The notes beneath the pieces were generated by a model. The model made no database searches and had not been told where the DNA came from. It worked only from the letters and a program-made list of their open reading frames with translations. Of a DNA stretch of 64,000 bases, positions 10,862 to 21,110 are shown piece by piece. Source of the DNA: Sysuimicrobium calidum (GTDB taxonomy: Bacteria; Sysuimicrobiota; Sysuimicrobiia; Sysuimicrobiales; Sysuimicrobiaceae); the NCBI GenBank assembly GCA_031459935.1, contig JAVKHN010000001.1, positions 62,001 to 126,000 of the forward strand, written 5' to 3'. Made by a program: the position numbers and the translations under genes. The number at the start of each line of letters is the position of its first letter. Position 1 is the stretch's first letter.

Positions 10862-10872
10862 GTAGGTATGAT
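10845..10872 (+). promoter_or_regulatory. rRNA operon promoter P1
   Basis: TTGACA at 10845-10850, a 16-base spacer, and TATGAT at 10867-10872. It is about 275 bases upstream of 16S, reads toward it, and overlaps the 5' end of the divergent DUF92 gene. Confidence 0.7.
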
Positions 10873-10976
10873 AGGAGATGGCTGCCGGGGGTGCCGTGAG
10901 GGAGCCCGGGCAGAGCACCTTGACACTTCCTCCCTGAGTGATCCTCCCGCGATGCCTTTTGCGGGGGTGAAGTCGG

Positions 10977-11005
10977 TTGACAGGATGGGGGGAAGGTGTT
11001 AGGGT
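10977..11005 (+). promoter_or_regulatory. rRNA operon promoter P2
   Basis: TTGACA at 10977-10982, a 17-base spacer and TAGGGT at 11000-11005 preceded by an extended -10 TG. A third perfect TTGACA at 10920-10925 has no convincing -10. Tandem promoters are usual for rRNA operons. Confidence 0.6.
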
Positions 11006-11043
11006 TATAGATTGCCGGCCTCCAGGAGGGGGCCGGCCGTGAG

Positions 11044-11072
11044 AACCTTGAAAACCGAATAGTGGCAGGAAC
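11044..11072 (+). other. Pre-16S leader: boxA-like element and 5' arm of the processing stalk
   Basis: GAACCTTGAAAACC (11044-11057) resembles the Bacillus-type boxA (CTTTGAAAAC). From 11050 to 11072 the leader is complementary, with small bulges, to 12804-12824 downstream of 16S (shared core ATAGTGGCAGGAAC). The two form the long stem that RNase III normally cleaves to release pre-16S. Between this arm and 16S there is a further local hairpin around GGGCAGtgcagaGCTGCCC (11101-11119). Confidence 0.6.
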
Positions 11073-11145
11073 GACGCGGCCACCGAGAAAGGAATCCCCC
11101 GGGCAGTGCAGAGCTGCCCGAGGTGAGTCAGGGATCGAAACTTTC

Positions 11146-12709
<1,564 letters not shown>

Positions 12710-12934
12710 TTTAAGGAGCATCATCCCGCCCGGTCCGGCATGATCGCCGGCCCCCGCGTGAGCGGGGTTCCAGCTCGGCCGCGGGCGGGTGCAGGCTGCG
12801 GCGGTTCCTGCCACTATCGGTTTCCAGGGTTCCGGAGGAGGTGGCCGACTACCACCTCCTCCGGTCTGTTGGTGAACCTTGACAACTGCATAGCGAGATC
12901 CGAGCGCTCCGAGAGACTGCTCCCGAGGTAGGGG
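12710..12934 (+). other. 16S-23S internal transcribed spacer, no tRNA
   Basis: About 225 bases without any tRNA-like sequence. It holds the 3' arm of the pre-16S stalk (12804-12824) and a perfect 13-bp inverted repeat CCGGAGGAGGTGG / CCACCTCCTCCGG (12832-12844 and 12852-12864, 7-base loop). It also holds a second boxA-like GAACCTTGACAAC (12874-12886) and the 5' arm of the pre-23S stalk (12881-12902), which pairs with 16780-16800. Confidence 0.75.
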
Positions 12935-13112
12935 GCCGTCAAGCTAGAACGGGCGCACGGTGGATGCCTTGGCGTCAGGAGCCGACGAAGGACGCTGCAG
13001 GCGGCGAAAGGTCCGGGGAGCTGCCAAGCAAGCTGTGATCCGGACGTCTCCGAATGGGGAAACCCGGCGGGGGTCATGCCCCGTCACCCACCGCGGAATC
13101 CATGGGCGGTGG

Positions 13113-13153
<41 letters not shown>

Positions 13154-13477
13154 AAGGAAATCAACCGAGATTCCCCGAGTAGTGGCGAGCGAAAGGGGAA
13201 GAGCCCAAACCCCGCGGGTGCCAAGCCCGCAGGCGTTGCCCGCGGGGAGTTGTGGGACGCGGCCGGACCGGGCTGCGGACCGGTCGGGAAGTCAGAAATC
13301 CCCGCTCTAGTCGAACCGTCCTGGAACGGCGGGCCAGAGAGGGTGACAGCCCCGTAGGCGAAAGGGTGGGGACTTCCTGGGTCGCGGTCCCGAGTACCAC
13401 GGGACACGTGGAATCCTGTGGGAAGCTGGGGGGACCACCCTCCAAGGCTAAATACTCCTGACGACCGATAGCGCACG

Positions 13478-13508
<31 letters not shown>

Positions 13509-14984
13509 GGGAGGGGAGTGAAATAGAACCTGAAACCGTGTGCCCACAAGCAGTCGGAGGGCTATGCCGATCCCGCAAGGGATCGGAAGGGCCTGACGGC
13601 GTGCCTATTGAAGAATGAGCCTGTGAGTTGCCGCGTGTGGCGAGCTTAAGTCCGGAAGGACGGAGGCGTAGGGAAACCGAGTCTGAACAGGGCGCCGCTC
13701 CCGGAAGGGAGGGCGAGAGTGACCTCGCCAGTCGCACGCGGCAGACCCGAAACCGGGTGAGCTACCCATGGCCAGGGTGAAGCGCGGCTAACCCCGCGCG
13801 GAGGCCCGCACCCGTCGGTGTTGCAAAACCGTGGGATGAGCTGTGGGTAGGGGTGATATGCCAATCGAACCCGGAGATAGCTGGTTCTCCCCGAAATGCA
13901 TTGAGGTGCAGCCTCGGCGCGAGCGTCACGGAGGTAGAGCACTGGATGGGCTAGGGCGGAAGAATCCGTACCGAACCCAACCAAACTCCGAATGCCGTGA
14001 CGTGGTCGCCGGGAGTGAGACGGTGGGGGATAAGCTCCATCGTCGAGAGGGGAACAGCCCAGATCGCCGGCTAAGGTCCCTAAGTCCCAGCTAAGTGGGA
14101 AAGGAAGTGGCACCGCCCAGACAGCCGGGAGGTTGGCTTAGAAGCAGCCATCCTTTAAAGAGTGCGTAACAGCTCACCGGTCGAGTGGTGCTGCGCCGAA
14201 AACGTAACGGGGCTCAAGCTGGGCACCGAAGCCGCGGGTCCTGCCGGAGTGTCGCCTCCGGCAGGGCGGTAGGGGAGCGTTCCGCTGTAGGGTGAAGCCG
14301 GACCGTGAGGACCGGTGGACGAGGCGGAAGTGAGAATGCAGGCATGAGTAGCGAAAAGGCGGGTGAGAATCCCGCCCCCCGTAAGCCTAAGGGTTCTTAC
14401 GGAAGGTTCGTCCGCGTAAGGTTAGGCGGGAGCTAAGGTGAGGCCGAAAGGCGTAGCCGATGCACAGCCGGTCGACATTCCGGCCCCACTCAGGGATCGC
14501 TACGAGCCACGGAGGGACGCAGGAGGGTAGCCCTACCGGCGGCCGGAAGTGCCGGGCCAACCGGGTAGGCTGGGGTCCTAGGCAAATCCGGGACCCCGTC
14601 AAGGCCGAGACGGGAGTGCGAGCGGGATTGAGACGCCCGCGAAGTGGGTGAGCCCACACTGCCAAGAAAAGCTTCGTGGCCAGATCCCTGGGTGCCCGTA
14701 CCGCAAACCGACACAGGTAGGCAGGCACACAACGTGCCCAGGGGCGCGAGGGAACCCTCCTCAAGGAACTCGGCAAATTGGCCCCGTAACTTCGGGAGAA
14801 GGGGTGCCCCGGTAGGGTGAGGTGCCTCGCGCACCGAGCCCGAAGGGGTCGCAGGGAATCGGCCCAGGCGACTGTTTAACAAAAACACAGGTCTCTGCTA
14901 AGCCGCAAGGCGATGTATAGGGGCCGACGCCTGCCCAGTGCCGGAAGGTAAAGGGGAGGGGTGAGGCCGCAAGGCGTAGCTCCA

Positions 14985-15819
<835 letters not shown>

Positions 15820-16080
15820 AGGCGTAACGACCTGGGCGCTGTCTCGAGGAGGGGCTCGGCGAAGGTGTACCACCCGTGAAGATACGGGTTACCCGCAGCT
15901 GGACGGAAAGACCCCGTGGAGCTTTACTGCAGCCTGATATTGGATGTGGTTTTGCCGTGTATAGGATAGGTGGGAGGCTGAGAAGCGGGGGCGCCAGCCT
16001 CCGTGGAGCCGCCCTTGGAATACCACCCTCGGTAAGGCTACGTCCTAACCGGGGCCCTACATCGGGTTCCGGGACAGTGT

Positions 16081-16118
<38 letters not shown>

Positions 16119-16273
16119 GGTAACGGAGGCGCCCAAAGGTCCCCTCAGCACGGTTGGAAACCGTGCGTTGAGTGCAAGGGCATAAGGGGGCTTGACTGCG
16201 AGACCCACAAGTCGAGCAGGGGCGAAAGCCGGGCCTAGTGATCCTCTGGCGGCAAGTGGAAGCGCCAGGGCTT

Positions 16274-16306
<33 letters not shown>

Positions 16307-16323
16307 GATCTCCCCCAAGAGTC

Positions 16324-16362
<39 letters not shown>

Positions 16363-16385
16363 CCCCATCCTGGGGGGGCAGTACC

Positions 16386-16416
<31 letters not shown>

Positions 16417-16424
16417 GGGTACGT

Positions 16425-16459
<35 letters not shown>

Positions 16460-16586
16460 CCTATCCACTGCGGGCGCAGGTGGCTTGAGGGGGGCTGCTC
16501 CTAGTACGAGAGGACCGGAGTGGACGCACCTCTGGTGTACCGGTTGTCGCGCCAGCGGCACGCGCCGGGTAGCCATGTGCGGTTGT

Positions 16587-16617
<31 letters not shown>

Positions 16618-16779
16618 ACGCCCCAAGATGAGGCCACCCACCGGGTCAACCGGGTAAGGCCCCAGGAAGACCACCTGGTAGATAGGCCGGAGGTGGAAGC
16701 GCGGCAACGCGTGAAGCCGACCGGTACTAATCGGCCGAGGGCTTGGCGGCCTCCTACCGCTGGAGCAGAGCCGGAGTGC

Positions 16780-16800
16780 CGGATCTCGCATGCAGTTGTC
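16780..16800 (+). other. 3' arm of the pre-23S processing stalk
   Basis: CGGATCTCGCATGCAGTTGTC is complementary, with one bulged base, to the spacer segment 12881-12902. Together they form the extended stem that brackets 23S before RNase III cleavage. Confidence 0.65.
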
Positions 16801-16810
16801 GGGGTTACAT

Positions 16811-16932
<122 letters not shown>

Positions 16933-16938
16933 AAGATA

Positions 16939-16970
16939 CGGAGCGGGAGCTTGCTCCCGCTCCGTTTTTT
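16939..16970 (+). terminator. Intrinsic terminator of the rRNA operon
   Basis: Perfect 12-bp stem CGGAGCGGGAGC / GCTCCCGCTCCG (16939-16950 and 16953-16964) followed by six T. The T run touches the stop codon of the convergent HxlR gene. Confidence 0.92.
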
Positions 16971-17286
16971 ATCGCGTCTCCACCAGGTACCGGCGGGCCC
17001 AGCGATCGATGGCCTGGATGACGCCCCGCAGGGCCCGGCCCGCCCGCGTGAGCCGGTAACTGGTGCGGGGTGGTATGGTGGAGTGTACCGTCTTGTGCAC
17101 CAGTCCCAGGGCCACCAGGCGCTCCAGCCGGTGGGAGAGGGTGGCCGCATTGCACCCGCCGGCAGCGCGGCTGAGCTCATTGAAGCCCTTGGGACCCTCC
17201 AGGAGCGCCCGGACGATGTGCAGCACCCACTTCTCCTGCAGGAGTTCCATCGCCCGATGGACCGGACAGGGTCCTTCCTCTGGCAT
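16969..17286 (-). CDS. HxlR-family transcriptional regulator
   Basis: Small winged-helix regulator, 105 aa. The family hallmark CPVHRAMELLQEKWVLHIVRALLEG is near the N-terminus (first half CPVHRAMELLQEKW), followed by GFNELSR, the recognition helix region AATLSHRLERLVALGLV, and a wing with YRLTRAGRAL. The conserved Cys near the N-terminus (CPV) is the redox or electrophile sensor in several HxlR members. Start ATG 17286 has GAGGGG upstream; an in-frame TTG at 17328 is less likely. It diverges from a DoxX gene, a pairing common in stress-responsive HxlR systems, so it probably controls that gene. Confidence 0.85.
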   Translation of the reverse strand: MPEEGPCPVHRAMELLQEKWVLHIVRALLEGPKGFNELSRAAGGCNAATLSHRLERLVALGLVHKTVHSTIPPRTSYRLTRAGRALRGVIQAIDRWARRYLVETR

Positions 17287-17321
17287 GGCCCCTCGACCTC
17301 CCGGTTGTGTACCCCAAGCGC

Positions 17322-17351
17322 TTGACAATCCTAGGGTACTAAGTTTATTCT
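17322..17351 (+). promoter_or_regulatory. Promoter of the DoxX gene, probable HxlR target
   Basis: TTGACA at 17322-17327 and TATTCT at 17346-17351 (18-base spacer). The spacer contains CCTAGGGTACTAAG, a plausible place for HxlR binding. The site lies between the divergent regulator and DoxX genes. Confidence 0.5.
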
Positions 17352-17388
17352 AGCGGTTGAATTCTTGGAGTACAACGGGAGGGGGTCC

Positions 17389-17754
17389 ATGGAGGCGCTG
17401 TTCTGGCTGGGAAGGCTCCTGTATGGGGGTTTCTTCATCCTCAACGGTCTAAATCACTTCGTGCGTCTGGAGATGCTCTCCGGCTATGCGCAGACCAAGA
17501 GGGTTCCGGCCTCCCGGGTGGCGGTGGTGGTCACCGGCCTCATGATCCTATTGGGCGGGCTTGCGGTGCTCACGGGCCTGTACGTGCAGGCGGGTCTCTG
17601 GTTGCTGGTGATCTTTCTCGTGTTCGTCTCCTTCTGGATGCACAACTTCTGGACCATCGAGGACCCCATGCAGAAGATGGTGGAGCAGGTGAACTTCCTG
17701 AAGAACATGGGACTGCTGGGCGCGGCCTTCCTTCTGCTCTACCTCTGGACGTAG
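17389..17754 (+). CDS. DoxX-family membrane protein
   Basis: 121-residue protein with four predicted membrane helices. The DoxX pattern is clear: LGRLLYGGFFILNGLNHF at the N-terminus, then VVVTGLMILLGGLAVLTGL, and FWMHNFW before the last helix. DoxX proteins are linked to quinone or thiol redox balance, but the exact reaction here is unknown. Start ATG 17389 has GGGAGGGGG upstream; the frame also opens at a TTG (17365) without a site. Divergent from the HxlR regulator, which probably represses it. Confidence 0.82.
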   Translation: MEALFWLGRLLYGGFFILNGLNHFVRLEMLSGYAQTKRVPASRVAVVVTGLMILLGGLAVLTGLYVQAGLWLLVIFLVFVSFWMHNFWTIEDPMQKMVEQVNFLKNMGLLGAAFLLLYLWT

Positions 17755-17768
17755 AAGCGGCAACGCGG

Positions 17769-17942
17769 CTAGCGGAACAGCTGCAGCAGGGGGATCCCCA
17801 GCATGGCGAAGGCCGCGCCCAGGGAGAGGCTGGCGGCAATCCGGTCCTCCTCGGGGACCTCCAGGGCACGCAGGGAAAAGGAGGTCAGACTCACGGTCCA
17901 GCTGAGCAGTACCAGGGCACCGACGAGGAAATCCTTCCCCAT
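17769..17942 (-). CDS. Small two-helix membrane protein, 57 aa
   Basis: Unrecognised small protein: MGKDFLVGALVLLSWTVSLT forms one helix, then a charged turn (LEVPEEDRIAA), then a second helix SLGAAFAMLGIPLLQLF. Start ATG 17942 is preceded by GGAGGG at about 8 bases. That ribosome site lies in one arm of a long hairpin (17949-18001), which could hide it. It follows the SPW-repeat gene on the same strand with a 68-base gap, so it may share its transcript. Confidence 0.6.
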   Translation of the reverse strand: MGKDFLVGALVLLSWTVSLTSFSLRALEVPEEDRIAASLSLGAAFAMLGIPLLQLFR

Positions 17943-17948
17943 AATGTA

Positions 17949-18001
17949 GACCCTCCGCGAACTCCATGGCTCTGTTTGTACCACAGAGTCCGCGGAGGGT
18001 C
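17949..18001 (-). promoter_or_regulatory. Hairpin covering a ribosome-binding site
   Basis: Perfect 11-bp inverted repeat GACCCTCCGCG / CGCGGAGGGTC (17949-17959, 17991-18001), extended inside by ACTC/GAGT after one mismatch. It lies just after the SPW-repeat stop and buries the GGAGGG of the 57-aa gene. There is no U-run, so occlusion or mRNA protection is more likely than termination. Confidence 0.5.
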
Positions 18002-18010
18002 CAGGGTGAA

Positions 18011-18364
18011 TTACCGCCGCGTGGCCAGCTCCCGCGGCAGAACCGAGAAGGCAAGCCAGGCGCACAGCACCACGGTGATCAGGCCGCCGAGCAGGGAGGT
18101 CCACATCTCCCCGGGCCGATCGGCGAACCCGAGCACCCACGGTGCGATCACGAACCAGACGCCCACCAGTCCGTTCACGTACTGGATCCACAGCTTGCGC
18201 CGCGCCTCTTCGTTCAGGGCCGCCCAGCCGCCAAGGATCAGAAGGATCAGTCCGCCGATGATGCTAGTAACCATCTGCGCCTGCGCGGCCTGGAACCCGA
18301 GGACGAACGGCGCAATGATGAACCAGATCCCGATGAGCGCCACCACCCAGTTCGCCCAGGTCAT
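18011..18364 (-). CDS. SPW-repeat membrane protein
   Basis: 117 aa with four membrane helices arranged as two repeats: NWVVALIGIWFIIAPFVLGF (5-24) and QYVNGLVGVWFVIAPWVLGF, each followed by another hydrophobic helix. This is the SPW-repeat pattern, function unknown. ATG 18364 is preceded by GGGGGTGAGGAG. A GGAGGGG/CCCCTCC hairpin (18394-18411) sits in the leader. Probably cotranscribed with the 57-aa gene downstream. Confidence 0.78.
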   Translation of the reverse strand: MTWANWVVALIGIWFIIAPFVLGFQAAQAQMVTSIIGGLILLILGGWAALNEEARRKLWIQYVNGLVGVWFVIAPWVLGFADRPGEMWTSLLGGLITVVLCAWLAFSVLPRELATRR

Positions 18365-18423
18365 CGCTCCTCACCCCCTTTCTCTGCGGTTTCGGAGGGG
18401 TGTTCCCCTCCACCGTCAGCCTA

Positions 18424-18443
18424 CAGGAGACCCGGGTCTCCTG
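18424..18443 (-). terminator. Perfect palindrome directly after the ispG stop
   Basis: The 20-base palindrome CAGGAGACCCGGGTCTCCTG begins at the base after the ispG stop codon (minus strand). It can fold into a strong hairpin but has no U-tract, so it may be a Rho-independent-like pause or an mRNA end stabiliser. Confidence 0.45.
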
Positions 18444-19712
18444 TCAAGTGGAATTCCTTGACGGATGCGGGCTGCGGACCCCGAACCGCGCGGCCACGTA
18501 CTGCTCCAGGAGAGCGAGGAACTCCTCGGCGATGCGGTCCCCACGGAGAGTGGCCAGCAGTTGCCCGTCCGCATACACGGGGGCCCGGGGCTCCTCGAAG
18601 GTACCGGGGAGGCTGATGCCGATGTGCGCGTGCCGGCTCTCCCCGGGGCCGTTCACCACGCATCCCATCACCGCCACTCGGAGCTCCTCCACCCCGGGGT
18701 ACCGCTCCCTCCACTCGGGCATGCGATCCCGGATGTAGCTCTCGACCTGCTCCGCCAGCTCCCGGAAGAAGGAGCTGGCGGTGCGACCGCAGCCCGGGCA
18801 GGCGGTCACCTGAGGCGCGAACGACCGGAGGCCCACGGACTGGAGGATCTGCTGGGCCACCCGCACCTCCTCCGTGCGGTCCCCCCCGGGAGGTGGGGTG
18901 AGGGACACCCGGATGGTGTCCCCGATCCCCTCGTACAGAAGCACGGCCAGGGCGGCTGCGGAGGCCACGACGCCTTTCGTCCCCATTCCCGCCTCCGTGA
19001 GGCCCACGTGCAGAGGGTGGTCGCATGCGGACGCTAGGCGCCGGTAGATCTCGATGAGGTCCGGTACGCTGCTGGTCTTCGCACTGAGCACGATGCGGTC
19101 GTGCGGCAGGCCGCACGCTTCCGCGAAGGCCGCGCTCCGCAGCGCGCTCTGCACCATGGCCTCCCGTACCACCTCCCGGGCATCTTTGGGGTGCGGGGAG
19201 CGGGCGTTCTGGTCCATGAGCTCCGTGAGGAGACGCTGGTCCAGCGACCCCCAGTTCACCCCGATGCGCACGGGTTTCCCGTGGTCCAGGGCCACCCGGA
19301 GGATGGTGCGGAAGTTCTCGTCGTGTCCCCCGGGACCCACATTGCCCGGGTTGACCCGGTACTTGTCCAGGGCCTGGGCACACTCCGGGAAGCGGGTGAG
19401 GAGAAGATGCCCGTTGTAGTGGAAGTCGCCCACGATGGGCACGGTAACCCCCTCGTCCCGCAGGCGCCGCACGATCTCGGGCACCGCCCGGGCCGCGGCC
19501 TCGTGGTTCACCGTGATCCGTACCAGTTCGCTGCCCGCCTCCACAAGCGCCCGCACCTGCGAGACCGTGGCTTCCACGTCCGCGGTGTCCGTGTCCGTCA
19601 TGGACTGCACCGCGATAGGGGCCTCGCCTCCGATCCAGAGGGTGCCGATGCGCACCGGTACAGAGCGTCTCCGGAGGCGGGGAGGGGTCTTGAGGTGCGA
19701 CAGCGAAGACAT
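18444..19712 (-). CDS. ispG: 4-hydroxy-3-methylbut-2-enyl diphosphate synthase (IspG/GcpE)
   Basis: Penultimate enzyme of the MEP isoprenoid pathway, reductively converting MEcPP to HMBPP with a 4Fe-4S cluster. With the start used here the cluster ligands are Cys305, Cys308 and Cys351, with Glu358 (ACPGCG and GCVVNGPGE). The TIM-barrel N-terminal half contains QSMTDTDTADV and KYRVNPGN. 422 aa is longer than E. coli (372) and fits the longer bacterial variants. ATG 19712 is chosen. ATG 19730 is in frame and lies about 10 bases downstream of a TTTATA box, so a leaderless start there is possible. It is monocistronic. Confidence 0.93.
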   Translation of the reverse strand: MSSLSHLKTPPRLRRRSVPVRIGTLWIGGEAPIAVQSMTDTDTADVEATVSQVRALVEAGSELVRITVNHEAAARAVPEIVRRLRDEGVTVPIVGDFHYNGHLLLTRFPECAQALDKYRVNPGNVGPGGHDENFRTILRVALDHGKPVRIGVNWGSLDQRLLTELMDQNARSPHPKDAREVVREAMVQSALRSAAFAEACGLPHDRIVLSAKTSSVPDLIEIYRRLASACDHPLHVGLTEAGMGTKGVVASAAALAVLLYEGIGDTIRVSLTPPPGGDRTEEVRVAQQILQSVGLRSFAPQVTACPGCGRTASSFFRELAEQVESYIRDRMPEWRERYPGVEELRVAVMGCVVNGPGESRHAHIGISLPGTFEEPRAPVYADGQLLATLRGDRIAEEFLALLEQYVAARFGVRSPHPSRNST

Positions 19713-19896
19713 CCCGTACCAGGATACCATGCGGGGAAATCTTATAAAGACGCCGGCGGCTGCCCTCTCCAAGTTAGGCCGGGCCACTCCTTTCGGAGCG
19801 CCTCCTCCCATCTCAGAGCCGGACAACCGCCGGCACTCAAACGCTAGCATGACCGGGAGGGGTCTGCAATCGGGAACATCTGAGCGGAGGTGACAG

Positions 19897-21033
19897 ATGG
19901 CAGACATCGTGATCCTGGGAGCCGGATTCGGGGGGCTGAGCGCGATCCGGGAGCTGGTGCCCGCGGTCCGGGCGGGCCATCGGGTGGTGCTGGTGGATCG
20001 CAAGGATCGGTTCTTCATGGGGTTGCGGAAACTATGGGTGCTGTCTGGGCGGGGGGGCTATGAGGAGGGCTCCCGGCCTCTTGAGAATGTCCGCAGGCAC
20101 GGGGCCACCTGGGTTCAGGCGGACCTGGTGGAAATCGAGGTGGACCGGCGCAGGGTCCGTACCACCGGGGGGGAGCTCCCGTACGATTTCCTGATCGTGG
20201 CCCTGGGCGCGGAGCTCCGGCCGGATCTGGTGCCCGGGTTCGAGCACGCCATCAACCTGTACGATGCGGCGGAGGTGGAGCGGCACGCTCCGGAGGTGAT
20301 CCGCTTTTCGGGAGGCCGGCTCGTGGTGGGAATCTTCGGAGCTCCCTACAAGTGTCCCCCCGCTCCCTACGAAGCCGCCATGCTGCTGGAGGATCGGTTC
20401 CGACGGCTGGGCGTTCGCGACCGGGTGGAGCTGGTGGCCTTCACGCCGCAACCCGCCTCTCTCCCGGTTGTGGGGCCCGCGGGATGTGCGACGCTGGAGG
20501 GGTGGCTCGCAGAGCGGGGAATCCGGTTTTTGCCCGGTCGGAGGGCGCAGCGCGTCGAGCCCGGGCAGGTGGCCTTCGACGGGGAAGCGCTTCCATTTGA
20601 TCTTCTCCTCGCGGTTCCGCCCCACCGTCCGCCCCGGGTGGTGGCGGAGAGCGGGCTTGCGCCAGACGGGGCATGGATCCGGCCGGACCCGAAGACCCTC
20701 CGTACCTCCTTCGAGGGCGTGTACGCGGTAGGGGACGTGACGGAGATCCTCCTTCCCAACGGCATGCCCCTCCCCAAGGCCGGGGTGTTCGCGGAGGCCC
20801 AGGGACGGGTGGCGGCCCGGTGGATCCTCCACCACCTGGGTCTGGGACCGGAACCGGAGGGCTTCGATGGGTTCGGGTACTGCTTCATCGAGGTGGGCGG
20901 TGGGAGGGCCGCGAAGGTGGTGGGACGGTTCCTGGAACAGCCGGCCCCCGTGGTGGAGATCGCCCCGCCGGAGGAGCGGACCCTCGCGGAGAAGGAGGCC
21001 TTTGAACGGGAGCGGCTGGAAGCCTGGCTGTAG
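19897..21033 (+). CDS. FAD-dependent oxidoreductase, sulfide:quinone reductase-like
   Basis: Two-dinucleotide-fold flavoprotein of 378 aa. FAD-binding ILGAGFGGLSA is at the N-terminus. The second FAD motif GVYAVGDVTE is near residue 280. Cys153 lies in GAPYKCPPAPYE, the position of the conserved Cys in sulfide:quinone reductases and flavocytochrome c sulfide dehydrogenases. A later Cys in GYCFIEVGGG matches another SQR position. It may oxidise sulfide or another small thiol and pass electrons to quinone; substrate is inferred. A strong GGAGGTGAC precedes ATG 19897. The PEP-swivel gene follows after 77 bases on the same strand. Confidence 0.75.
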   Translation: MADIVILGAGFGGLSAIRELVPAVRAGHRVVLVDRKDRFFMGLRKLWVLSGRGGYEEGSRPLENVRRHGATWVQADLVEIEVDRRRVRTTGGELPYDFLIVALGAELRPDLVPGFEHAINLYDAAEVERHAPEVIRFSGGRLVVGIFGAPYKCPPAPYEAAMLLEDRFRRLGVRDRVELVAFTPQPASLPVVGPAGCATLEGWLAERGIRFLPGRRAQRVEPGQVAFDGEALPFDLLLAVPPHRPPRVVAESGLAPDGAWIRPDPKTLRTSFEGVYAVGDVTEILLPNGMPLPKAGVFAEAQGRVAARWILHHLGLGPEPEGFDGFGYCFIEVGGGRAAKVVGRFLEQPAPVVEIAPPEERTLAEKEAFERERLEAWL

Positions 21034-21110
21034 CACCCGGCCGGAAGGAGGTCTCTTATCCCCTGCCGAATGCATGCTCCCGGACACTGTGCCACCAGGA
21101 GGGAGAAAGA

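Noticed and set aside
12710..12934. Possible tRNA in the 16S-23S spacer
   Set aside because: No acceptor/T-loop (GGTTCGA-type) or CCA-ending cloverleaf is visible; the sequence is accounted for by processing stalks and one hairpin.
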